Assembly (NCBI GenBank): GCA_964459515.1
Contig: CAYWML010000014.1
Location: forward strand, 1 to 25,308
Source of the DNA: Scatosoma sp964459515
Lineage (GTDB): Bacteria > Bacillota > Clostridia > Christensenellales > Borkfalkiaceae
Length of the DNA: 25,308 nt
Direction: 5' to 3'
Position numbers and translations under genes: made by a program. The notes under the pieces are model-generated. The model ran no database searches and had not been told where the DNA came from. It worked only from the letters and a program-made list of their open reading frames with translations. Of the stretch, positions 1 to 6,488 are shown in pieces. Each line of letters opens with the position of its first letter. Position 1 is the stretch's first letter.

Positions 1-1163
1 TCACCGAAACCGCAGAGGCAAGCGGAACGATCGAAATTGACCTTTCGGGTATGAATAGCGGTGACAAGTTGTACATTCTCAACGAGCAATGGAACGGTAA
101 TTACAAGACCGACTATGCAAGTGCACTCAACGAAGTGACAGTACCGACCGATGTGAACGCATATAACGTAAGTTTTAATGCAAACGGCGGTACGGGTACG
201 ATGGGTGATGTCGTGGTGAAGTCGGGAGATAGTTATACACTTCCGAAATGCGGATTTACTTATGCCGGTTATTCGTTCAAAGGGTGGAGTTCTACCGCAG
301 ACGGAGAGATTATTGATGCCGATTCTATTGAGATTACAAATGTTACCACACTGTATGCGATTTGGATTTCCAACAGCGATTTGATTGCAGAGTTGGATAA
401 GGCTATCGAAGATCTTAAGTCGGCGATGGAAGAAGGAGATAGAGATCTCGAAGCGGAAATCTCTTCTTTGACCGAGGCGATACGCGGTTTAATAGATGCC
501 GATACTACCAATAAAAATGAATTGACAGACAAAATTACGGAAGCACAAGAAACTTTGCAGGCGGCGATTAACAAGGTAGCGCAAGATCTTGAAAATGCAA
601 AGAAAGAACTCAACGAAGCAATTGCCAAGAAAGCCGACGCGGCAACGCTGAATGAAAAGGCAGAAGCCTTGAACACGGCAATCGAGAACGCCGAGGCGGC
701 AGCGAAAGCTTACGCCGATGAAAAGGATTCGGCATTGAAGACGGAATTGGAAAGTGCAATTGCAACGGCAAAAAGCGAAGCGATTACGGCAGCGACAACA
801 CTTGTTGAAAATGCAAAGAAAGATCTTAACGAAGCAATTGCCAAGAAAGCGGATACGACAACCATAAACGCAAAAATTCAAGACTTGCAGAACGCGATTG
901 ACGCGTTGGAAGCGGTTAAGGACAATTACGTTACAGCCGACACGGCATTAAAAACCGAGCTTGAAGGTAAGATTTCAGAAGCACAAACAACGTTGCAAGC
1001 GGCAATCGACGCACTTTCAAGCAAACTGGATACCACAAATGAAAAGGTGGCACAATTGGAAACCTTTATCGTCATTGTGTGCGTAATTTCCGGCGTTATG
1101 CTCTGCTGCTTCGGATCGTTTGTAATATGGTTCTTCATTGACAGAAAGAAAAATCGCAGATAA
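1..1163 (+). CDS. C-terminal part of a coiled-coil, membrane-anchored surface protein (5' truncated)
   Basis: The reading frame is open from the first complete codon (position 3), so the ATG at 51 is probably internal and the gene begins outside the window. Reading from that ATG, residues about 37-105 form a Listeria-Bacteroides (InlB B-type, Flg_new) repeat: a beta-rich segment with NANGGTGTMG, then AGYSFKGWSS, ending in TLYAIW. Residues about 108-335 are a long Ala/Glu/Lys-rich heptad region, almost certainly coiled coil, with internally duplicated segments. A hydrophobic helix follows (about 338-362) and the protein ends in the basic tail DRKKNRR, giving an outside N-terminus and a cytoplasmic tail. 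There is no LPXTG motif. A role as a surface adhesin or spacer protein is inference from architecture. A terminator follows directly. Confidence 0.8.
   Translation, partial: TETAEASGTIEIDLSGMNSGDKLYILNEQWNGNYKTDYASALNEVTVPTDVNAYNVSFNANGGTGTMGDVVVKSGDSYTLPKCGFTYAGYSFKGWSSTADGEIIDADSIEITNVTTLYAIWISNSDLIAELDKAIEDLKSAMEEGDRDLEAEISSLTEAIRGLIDADTTNKNELTDKITEAQETLQAAINKVAQDLENAKKELNEAIAKKADAATLNEKAEALNTAIENAEAAAKAYADEKDSALKTELESAIATAKSEAITAATTLVENAKKDLNEAIAKKADTTTINAKIQDLQNAIDALEAVKDNYVTADTALKTELEGKISEAQTTLQAAIDALSSKLDTTNEKVAQLETFIVIVCVISGVMLCCFGSFVIWFFIDRKKNRR
591..850 (+). repeat. Direct repeat inside the coiled-coil region
   Basis: Bases 591-634 and 807-850 match at 42 of 44 positions, offset by exactly 216 bases (72 codons). 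Both encode ENAKK(E/D)LNEAIAKKA. A shorter related pair (EAQETLQAAIN near 540, EAQTTLQAAID near 978) suggests the stalk grew by duplication of coiled-coil modules. Confidence 0.8.
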
Positions 1164-1175
1164 ACACTAAATAAT

Positions 1176-1213
1176 AAGTCCCTCAATCCATAATCGGAGC
1201 GAGGGACTTTTTT
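1176..1213 (+). terminator. Rho-independent terminator of the surface protein gene
   Basis: AAGTCCCTC (1176-1184) pairs with GAGGGACTT (1201-1209) around a 16-nt loop, and the T-run extends to 1213. It lies 13 bases after the stop codon. Beyond it, 1214-1407 holds no gene I can support. Confidence 0.85.
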
Positions 1214-1407
1214 GTTGGGATTGAGTTTTATCCGTAAATAGCCGCAAATGTTATTTTTTATATTCGAATTTCGGGTAAAAGTTTTTTTCGTTGACTTTTG
1301 CTTTTCTTTATGCCACTTTCAGCCACCGAAAAGGCAACGCAATCGAGGCACTACGATAACCATAAAAAGTATCCATAAAAATGTGTTACAACTTATATAA
1401 TAGATAT

Positions 1408-2091
1408 TTACTTGTTTTGTCCGTTGCGTAGGCGCAAAACCAAAGGCAACGCGATGCCGCCGAGGGTATTTCCGAGAATACAAACGCATTCGTAACCGAT
1501 GATTTTCCAAGAACAAGTTCCGAGGAAATGGAAATAGAAGACGTTGGCAACGGAGTGGTCAAAGCCGCAAAAAGCGAAGGCAACGATGGGGAAAAGCACG
1601 CCGACCGTCGCGCTAACGGATTTTTGCGGACAATAACGAACCGCGTTGACGGAAAGCGTGATCAACGCACCGCAGAGCGCGGAAGAGCAAAGCGCGGAAA
1701 GAGCCCATTTATTCGCTTGCAACTTTCCTTGGGCGAGCGAAGCGGCTTGCGGCGCGATATTGTCGCCGAGCGGCATTGTGCTCACGAGGAGCGCGACGAC
1801 GGCTACGCCGAGGATATTGCCAAGAAAGCATACGGGCAGTTGCCAAAGATTTTTTAAGCCCATATCGGGGATTTTGGAAACCATACCCGTGAAAAGTTTC
1901 ATCTCGAACGTGACAATCGCGTAAATACCGAGGGAAAACAGGCAAGCGCCGACGAGCTTTCCCCATTTTTCATAGAGCGCGACGGCACAAAGAGAAGCCG
2001 TACCGCTGATTCCGATCATAATACCGGAACATACGGCTAAGAGTATAAAAGTAAGAAGTTGTTTTTTGGTCATTTTTTCAAAAGCTTTCAT
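1408..2091 (-). CDS. Formate/nitrite transporter (FNT) family channel
   Basis: A 227-residue polytopic membrane protein of the FocA/NirC/HSC family, pentameric channels for formate, nitrite or hydrosulfide. Family marks visible: KLFTGM at residues 65-70 (the (E/K)LFTG loop), GFDHSVANVF around 177-186 with the central His at 179, and LGNTLGG at 206-212 before the last helix. About six hydrophobic segments can be seen. The chosen start (MKAFEK) has AAGGGCGG just upstream; the longer frame back to 2178 would run through the promoter. It is somewhat shorter than typical members (about 270), mostly at the N-terminus. Formate is the likeliest substrate in a fermenter, but sequence alone does not separate it from nitrite or hydrosulfide. 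Confidence 0.88.
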   Translation of the reverse strand: MKAFEKMTKKQLLTFILLAVCSGIMIGISGTASLCAVALYEKWGKLVGACLFSLGIYAIVTFEMKLFTGMVSKIPDMGLKNLWQLPVCFLGNILGVAVVALLVSTMPLGDNIAPQAASLAQGKLQANKWALSALCSSALCGALITLSVNAVRYCPQKSVSATVGVLFPIVAFAFCGFDHSVANVFYFHFLGTCSWKIIGYECVCILGNTLGGIALPLVLRLRNGQNK

Positions 2092-2137
2092 AATACCGCC
2101 CTTTAATTTTTTCGTGATTTTAACAAAGCCGCATACG

Positions 2138-2166
2138 ATTATAAAACAAAAGCGAAAAAAAAGCAA
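2138..2166 (-). promoter_or_regulatory. Sigma-A promoter of the FNT channel gene
   Basis: On the minus strand, -35 TTGCTT (2161-2166) and -10 TATAAT (2138-2143) are separated by 17 bp, leaving a leader of about 40 nt. It is divergent from the tRNA promoter. Confidence 0.7.
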
Positions 2167-2216
2167 CCGCAAAGCCATCGATTTTGAAATTTTCTAAAAA
2201 AACACCTGAAAAATCG

Positions 2217-2245
2217 TTGACAAGCCGACGGAAATGGTATATAAT
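2217..2245 (+). promoter_or_regulatory. Consensus sigma-A promoter of tRNA-Ala
   Basis: TTGACA (2217-2222), a 17-bp spacer, and TATAAT (2240-2245) match consensus perfectly. The start point would lie only a few bases before the mature tRNA 5' end at 2259. Confidence 0.92.
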
Positions 2246-2258
2246 AAAGAGCGTTGAA

Positions 2259-2334
2259 GGGGATATGGCTCAGTTGGTAGAGCGCCTCGTTCGCAACGAG
2301 GAGGCCAGCGGTTCGAATCCGCTTATCTCCACCA
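2259..2334 (+). tRNA. tRNA-Ala, anticodon CGC
   Basis: A 76-nt cloverleaf: acceptor GGGGATA/TATCTCC, D stem GCTC/GAGC, anticodon stem CCTCG/CGAGG with loop TTCGCAA (anticodon CGC, reading GCG), variable AGGCC, and T stem AGCGG/CCGCT with loop TTCGAAT. CCA is encoded. The acceptor has the G3:U70 wobble pair, the alanine identity element, which confirms the assignment independently of the anticodon. Confidence 0.96.
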
Positions 2335-2339
2335 CACGG

Positions 2340-2376
2340 CGGCATTTATGCGGTAGATCTGCATAGATGCCGTTTT
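2340..2376 (+). terminator. Terminator of the tRNA-Ala unit
   Basis: CGGCATTTATGC (2340-2351) pairs with GCATAGATGCCG (2361-2372) through 12 pairs, one a G-U wobble, around a 9-nt loop, then TTTT. It starts six bases after the CCA end, making the tRNA a stand-alone unit. Confidence 0.75.
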
Positions 2377-2462
2377 GCATAACCGTTCGAAAAAAACGAT
2401 AGATAGGCGTTGAATAAAATCACGCTAAATCCGTTCTATTTTCATTTTAGGAGAGTAAGACT

Positions 2463-3629
2463 ATGTTAGGAAATTTCACGTATTGCAACCCGACGAAATT
2501 GTATTTCGGAGAAAATTCCATGAACTTTTTGCCCGAAGAATTGAAAAAATACGGCAAAAAAGTTATGTTGTGTTACGGCGGCGGTTCGATTAAGAAAAAC
2601 GGTATTTACGGTCAAGTGCTTGCCGCTTTGAATGCTTGCGGAAAGAACGTCGTCGAGGACGGCGGCGTTATGCCGAATCCTACGCTCGAAAAGCTGTACG
2701 AAGGGGCGAAGATTGCAAGGGAAAATAACGTCGATTTCATTCTCGCCGTAGGCGGAGGAAGCGTTTGCGATTATGCGAAAGCCGTTTCCGCTTCCGCCTT
2801 TTGCGAGGACGATCCGTGGGAAAAGTATTATGTTCGCTTTGAAGAGCCGTCGTGCAAAACGATTCCGCTCGGTTGCGTTTTGACGATGGTGGGCACGGGT
2901 TCGGAGATGAACGGCGGCGCGGTAATCACGAATACCGCGAAAAAAGTAAAGCTCGGTCACGTTTTCGGGGAAGACGTATTTCCGAAATTCGCAATTCTCA
3001 ATCCCGTATTTACCTATACGCTGCCGAAGTATCAAATGGTCGCCGGTATTTACGATATTTTCAATCATATTTGCGAGCAGTATTTTTCGGGTGACGACGA
3101 CAATACTTCCGATTATATCGCCGAAGGACTTATGCAATCGCTCGTTTATTCGAGTAGGATTGCCGTTAAAAATCCTACCGATTACGAGGCGAGAAGCAAC
3201 ATCATGTGGACGGCGACGTGGGCGCTCAATACGCTTATCGCAAAGGGCAAGTCAACCGATTGGAACGTGCATAAGTTAGGGCAATCGGTCGGCGCGTATA
3301 CGAACGCTACGCACGGCATGACGCTGGCTGCCGTTTCCATGGCGTATTATCGGTATATTTGCCCTTACGGGCTTAAAAAATTCGTGCGATTTGCAAAAAA
3401 CGTTTGGCATGTGGAAGCGGCTGATAAATCGGATGAACAAATCGCCGCGGAGGGGCTTTCCGCAATGGAAAGCTGGATGCAAGAACTCGGGCTTACGCGC
3501 AATATCGGCGAATTCGGCGTGTGCGAAGATATGCTGGACGGAATTGTAAACGGCGTGTTTATAACGAGCGGCGGATATAAAAAGCTGACGAAAAACGACG
3601 TAAAGGAAATTTTGAAAGCAAGCTTATAA
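2463..3629 (+). CDS. Iron-containing alcohol dehydrogenase, YqhD/butanol dehydrogenase type
   Basis: A 388-residue group III alcohol dehydrogenase, probably a cytosolic NAD(P)H-dependent reductase of aldehydes such as butyraldehyde or acetaldehyde. Metal ligands stand at the expected spacing: Asp198 and His202 (YDIFNHICEQ), His270 (NVHKLG) and His284 (ATHGM), matching the D194/H198/H267/H281 set known for E. coli YqhD. Cofactor-binding turns are GGGS at 39-42 and GGGSVCD at 97-103; TGSE lies at 145-148. GGGS at the first turn is the YqhD-type motif associated with NADPH. The start has a good Shine-Dalgarno site (AGGAGAG, 2449-2455). The gene is monocistronic: tRNA terminator before it, strong hairpin after it. 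Physiological substrate not determinable. Confidence 0.93.
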   Translation: MLGNFTYCNPTKLYFGENSMNFLPEELKKYGKKVMLCYGGGSIKKNGIYGQVLAALNACGKNVVEDGGVMPNPTLEKLYEGAKIARENNVDFILAVGGGSVCDYAKAVSASAFCEDDPWEKYYVRFEEPSCKTIPLGCVLTMVGTGSEMNGGAVITNTAKKVKLGHVFGEDVFPKFAILNPVFTYTLPKYQMVAGIYDIFNHICEQYFSGDDDNTSDYIAEGLMQSLVYSSRIAVKNPTDYEARSNIMWTATWALNTLIAKGKSTDWNVHKLGQSVGAYTNATHGMTLAAVSMAYYRYICPYGLKKFVRFAKNVWHVEAADKSDEQIAAEGLSAMESWMQELGLTRNIGEFGVCEDMLDGIVNGVFITSGGYKKLTKNDVKEILKASL

Positions 3630-3646
3630 CTTTTTCGGCAAAGTCT

Positions 3647-3684
3647 ATGCGGCGGCGCGAATGCGCCGCCGCATGCAGCTTTTT
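3647..3684 (+). terminator. Terminator of the alcohol dehydrogenase gene
   Basis: A 12-bp perfect GC-rich stem (ATGCGGCGGCGC, 3647-3658; GCGCCGCCGCAT, 3663-3674) with a GAAT loop. The T-run begins five bases after the stem (3680-3684), so termination may be imperfect. Confidence 0.7.
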
Positions 3685-3753
3685 ATCATAATAAGGAACG
3701 CCGCCTAATATTATTATAGTGCGCGCGAAGCTTCATATTGAGAGTTTGTCTAT

Positions 3754-3783
3754 AAAAAAACGGCGCGGTTATTCCGCGTCGTT
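3754..3783 (-). terminator. Terminator of the LysR gene, overlapping its 3' end
   Basis: On the minus strand, AACG-A-CGCGG and CCGCG-C-CGTT form a stem with one internal A.C mismatch around loop AATAA, followed by seven T in total (A at 3754-3760 on the plus strand). The stop codon (3769-3771) lies in the loop, so the last codons build the terminator stem. Confidence 0.75.
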
Positions 3784-4632
3784 AAATTTATTTTCGAGAA
3801 ATTGCGAAACGTCGTAATTTTGTTTATACAGCAAATATGTGGTGACGTTGGGCGCGATAAAGTCTTTTAATCGTACCTCTTCCAAAATATCGTTTTCCAG
3901 CTCGTCTTTGACTATTTTATAGGGGAGGAATGCATAACCCAACCCGTTTTTCAAATAGAAAAGCAGCTTGGAAGAATTATCGACGTCCAAACGGAAGATA
4001 TGGTTTTTCGGGAACAAGCCGCGGATAAACACGCCCGCTTCGCTCAAAGTGAAATCGCAAAGGAGCAGCGGCAGCTTCGCAAGTTGCGCTTTCGTAACGC
4101 CGTCCGGATATTCGTTGCAGCCTTTTTTGCAGACGAGCGTAACGCGATCCACGTCGTAGATTTCGCAACGGAAACCGACGCGTTTTAAGGGAATGGCGGA
4201 GAACACCATATCGAGCATATTGTCCTGCAACTGTTGAATGAGGTCGAGCGAGTGCCCGAGGGTGATTTTAACGGACGTTTGGGTATTGTTCTGCAAAACG
4301 GCGTCTACGAGCTGTTTTACGTACATTTCATACGAAGCGTTGATTGCCCCGATGGAAAATTTCCTTTGATGACTGGAAAGGGCGTTCATTTCTTCGATAG
4401 AGGTGCTTTGCAGTTCCAATATCCGCTCGGCATATTGCAGAAAAATTTCGCCTGCTTCCGTCAGTTTGACGGTTTTCGAGCCGCGGGTAAACAGCTTTTT
4501 CCCCACCTCTTTTTCCAGTTCGCCGATGCGGTTGGTGACGGTCGATTGCGCAATAAACAGCTGTTCCGCCGCCAAGGTGAAGTTTTTCACTTTCGATAAA
4601 AAGATAAAAGTTTTCAGTTCTTCGGTATTCAT
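3769..4632 (-). CDS. LysR-family transcriptional regulator
   Basis: A 287-residue LTTR. Residues 1-60 are the winged HTH: MNTEELKTFIFLSK, then FTLAAEQLFIAQSTVTNRI as the helix-turn-helix and LEKEVGKKLFTR as the wing. A linker helix (about 60-88) leads to a periplasmic-binding-like effector domain from about 91 on (FSIGAINASYEMY, typical of the domain's first strand). Length is usual. It is divergent from yggS and convergent with the alcohol dehydrogenase; LTTRs often act on a divergent neighbour, so the yggS operon is a possible target, by inference only. An AGGA lies about 14 bases upstream of the ATG, rather far, but the N-terminus fits the family. The effector is unknown. Confidence 0.9.
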   Translation of the reverse strand: MNTEELKTFIFLSKVKNFTLAAEQLFIAQSTVTNRIGELEKEVGKKLFTRGSKTVKLTEAGEIFLQYAERILELQSTSIEEMNALSSHQRKFSIGAINASYEMYVKQLVDAVLQNNTQTSVKITLGHSLDLIQQLQDNMLDMVFSAIPLKRVGFRCEIYDVDRVTLVCKKGCNEYPDGVTKAQLAKLPLLLCDFTLSEAGVFIRGLFPKNHIFRLDVDNSSKLLFYLKNGLGYAFLPYKIVKDELENDILEEVRLKDFIAPNVTTYLLYKQNYDVSQFLENKFNDAE

Positions 4633-4643
4633 TGAAAAAATTG

Positions 4644-4658
4644 ATTATCCTCGTCAAT
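4644..4658. promoter_or_regulatory. Possible LysR-type operator (ATT-N9-AAT)
   Basis: ATTATCCTCGTCAAT is an imperfect dyad of the T-N11-A form used by LysR regulators. It lies just after the expected transcription start of the lysR gene itself, a position suited to autorepression. The motif is short and degenerate. Confidence 0.35.
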
Positions 4659-4671
4659 AGTATCTGTTTTT

Positions 4672-4700
4672 ATTATAACAGTTTCGGCGCAAGAATGCAA
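4672..4700 (-). promoter_or_regulatory. Sigma-A promoter of the LysR gene
   Basis: On the minus strand, -35 TTGCAT (4695-4700), 17-bp spacer, -10 TATAAT (4672-4677). The leader is about 35 nt. Confidence 0.75.
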
Positions 4701-4742
4701 GCGAAAAACGAAAAATATCGAAAATCGCCGAAAGTTTTTCGC
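4701..4742. repeat. 9-bp inverted repeat with phased A-tracts between lysR and yggS
   Basis: GCGAAAAAC (4701-4709) and GTTTTTCGC (4734-4742) are perfect inverted copies 24 bp apart. Between and within them, CGAAA units start at 4702, 4709, 4719 and 4729, partly in helical phase. It sits directly behind the lysR -35 and 40 bp upstream of the yggS -35, a natural place for a shared operator or curved DNA. Confidence 0.5.
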
Positions 4743-4782
4743 ATTCGTCGCAAAGCGCGTTATAAGTTTCGCTCGTATGCGG

Positions 4783-4811
4783 TTGACAAAAAGGGATAAA
4801 ACGAGTATACT
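4783..4811 (+). promoter_or_regulatory. Sigma-A promoter of the yggS operon
   Basis: TTGACA (4783-4788), 17-bp spacer, TATACT (4806-4811). The predicted leader is long (about 130 nt). Confidence 0.85.
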
Positions 4812-4835
4812 TAAAACAACGCTCGCTTCTTTGTC

Positions 4836-4921
4836 GAAAGCTTCCGGCTTTCTCGCCTGACGATATTATGCGGCGTTGCTTCAATAAAACGAATCGCCCG
4901 AAGCGCGCCGAAAACGGCGCG
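4836..4921 (+). promoter_or_regulatory. Structured 5' leader of yggS
   Basis: Two hairpins in the leader: GAAAGC/GCTTTC (4836-4852, 5-nt loop) and CGCGCCG/CGGCGCG (4904-4921, AAAA loop). The second ends about 12 bases before the Shine-Dalgarno AAAGGGG. No T-run follows either, so this is not a classic attenuator, and I recognise no riboswitch class. Confidence 0.4.
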
Positions 4922-4947
4922 AAAACGCGGACGAAAGGGGTGCTTTT

Positions 4948-5625
4948 ATGGAAAATATCGCTATGCGCGTTCGCGCGGTGCAAAAGGAATTGGAGAACGG
5001 AAACGCCTACGGGGAGCGCGTTATGCTCGTTGCGGCGACGAAAACACAGTCTGCGGAGCGTATTAACGCCGCAATCGAGGCAGGCGTAGACGCCGTCGCG
5101 GAGAACAAGCCGCAGGAATTTCGCGATAAAAACGCATCGCTTTTGCCTTGTCCGCGGCATTTTATCGGTCATTTGCAAACGAATAAATTGAAATATTTGG
5201 TAGGAAAAATCGATTTATACCATTCTTGCGATCGGGAGGAATTGGCAACGGAACTTGCCGCGCGCTCGGTTTCTCTCGGGCTTACGTCGGACGTGCTGTT
5301 GCAGATCAACGTCGGCGCGGAAGAAACGAAGGGCGGTTATGCGTATGCGGAGGCGCAGGCGGCGTTTTTACGCTTATCCGCGTTGCAGGGCTTGCGCGTT
5401 CGCGGTTTTATGGCGATGTTGCCCGCTTCGCAAGACGAAGATTTGTTGCGCGGTTTGGCGCGCGATATGCGCCGTTTGTTCGATTGGGGCAAAACGCAGT
5501 CGGCGGACGTTGCCTATTTATCCATGGGGATGAGCGGCGATTATCGGCTTTGCGTGGAAGAGGGGAGCAACATGGTGCGTTTAGGTTCTACGCTGTTCGG
5601 AGAGAGAAACTATGGCGCGCGATAA
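4948..5625 (+). CDS. yggS: YggS/PLPBP-family pyridoxal phosphate homeostasis protein
   Basis: A 225-residue single-domain TIM-barrel protein of the YggS/PROSC family. These bind PLP but have no known enzyme activity and buffer vitamin B6 and some amino-acid pools. PLP lysine is Lys32 in LVAATK; HFIGHLQTNK at 71-80, LSMGMSGDY and the phosphate-binding GSNMVRLGSTLFG near the C-terminus are all conserved. The usual GEN motif reads AEN (51-53). Start supported by AAAGGGG eight bases upstream. First gene of a three-gene operon; its end overlaps the next gene by 14 bases. Unlike many Firmicutes, it is not next to sepF/ftsZ here. Confidence 0.95.
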   Translation: MENIAMRVRAVQKELENGNAYGERVMLVAATKTQSAERINAAIEAGVDAVAENKPQEFRDKNASLLPCPRHFIGHLQTNKLKYLVGKIDLYHSCDREELATELAARSVSLGLTSDVLLQINVGAEETKGGYAYAEAQAAFLRLSALQGLRVRGFMAMLPASQDEDLLRGLARDMRRLFDWGKTQSADVAYLSMGMSGDYRLCVEEGSNMVRLGSTLFGERNYGAR

Positions 5626-6478
5626 GACGAAAACGCGCCCGTCTCGTCGCAAACGCCTGCTCGCCGCGCTTTGTTGCGTGCTTGCGTTCGTCTTGGCGAC
5701 GCTCGGCGTTTTGCAGATCGGCGTTTGGTATTCCGTATCTTCGTGGGCGTATTGGCGACCGAATTATGCAAAAATAAATTTAGAGCCGATTTTGCAAAAG
5801 GAAACGCTGGAAGATTCGGATTACGAAATACTCTATCGCCAAACGGGCTTGACGAAGCTCGGCGTAGACGGCTTGCTCGCGGAAAATAAAACGGCGCGTA
5901 TTTATGCGTTGCAAGAGGCTTTTTTTGCCGACTATCCCGTGGTATATAGCCGCTTTAATCCGTTTACGTATATGGACGTATACGAAACGGGCGTGCATAT
6001 CCCCATGGCGGCGTTGCAAGACGGCGATATTATCGTTACGGCGGCTACGCGCGTTTCGTGGTGGCGGTACGGGCACGCCGCGCTCGTCGTAGACGGGAAA
6101 AACGAGCGCATTCTCGAATCGATCGGTCCCGGTTCGAAGAGCGAAATCGGCGGCGCGAATTGTTTTTCGGAATATAGCAGTTTTCTGATTTTGCGCCCTA
6201 AGGTAGACGCCGCGCTCAAAAAACAAGCGGTGGATTTTGCAAAAACGACGTTGCTCGATTTGCCGTACCGTTTTAGCGTGGGCATACTTTCCGAAAAGGA
6301 CCCGAAAACGCTGCGCAGTACGCAATGCGCGCACCTCGTTTGGTACGCCTATAAAAGATTCGGGATCGATTTGGATTCTAACGGAGGCGGCGTCGTAAAG
6401 CCGCAGGACATTGCCAATTCGCCGTACGTCGAAGTGGTGCAGGCGTACGGATACGATTTGGACGAACTTTGGAGTTAA
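5612..6478 (+). CDS. Membrane-anchored YiiX-like permuted NlpC/P60 (papain-fold) hydrolase
   Basis: A 288-residue protein with a basic N-terminus (KTRPSRRKR) and one transmembrane helix at about 17-38, the rest presumably outside the cell. The catalytic domain has the circularly permuted order of the YiiX/YaeF/YebB group: His first (RYGHAALVVDG, His155), Cys later (STQCAHLVWYAYKRFG, Cys239), then GIDLDSNGG and VKPQDIANSPY, the family C-terminal signature (aspartate and P-x-D-I). Such proteins are thiol peptidases/amidases or acyl hydrolases; the substrate, perhaps cell-wall peptide or lipid, is unknown. It overlaps yggS by 14 bases, so translational coupling is likely. I favour family membership strongly, activity moderately. 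Confidence 0.82.
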   Translation: MARDKTKTRPSRRKRLLAALCCVLAFVLATLGVLQIGVWYSVSSWAYWRPNYAKINLEPILQKETLEDSDYEILYRQTGLTKLGVDGLLAENKTARIYALQEAFFADYPVVYSRFNPFTYMDVYETGVHIPMAALQDGDIIVTAATRVSWWRYGHAALVVDGKNERILESIGPGSKSEIGGANCFSEYSSFLILRPKVDAALKKQAVDFAKTTLLDLPYRFSVGILSEKDPKTLRSTQCAHLVWYAYKRFGIDLDSNGGGVVKPQDIANSPYVEVVQAYGYDLDELWS

Positions 6479-6488
6479 GGAGAAAAGC

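Noticed and set aside
1360..1381. Direct repeat CCATAAAAA-GTAT-CCATAAAAA downstream of the FNT gene
   Set aside because: Short, AT-rich, with no hairpin or promoter attached; no function can be supported.
2119..2126. TTAACAA-like half-site for the redox regulator Rex in the FNT leader
   Set aside because: Only one half of TTGTTAA-N-TTAACAA is present at the right spacing; a 7-base match in AT-rich DNA is expected by chance.
2375..2403. TTGCAT with GATAGA as promoter of the alcohol dehydrogenase
   Set aside because: The -10 is poor and the -35 overlaps the tRNA terminator tail; the true promoter in 2377-2450 could not be fixed.
4868..5089. Possible upstream ORF starting in the yggS leader
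   Set aside because: Very basic translation overlapping yggS in another frame, no Shine-Dalgarno at its ATG.
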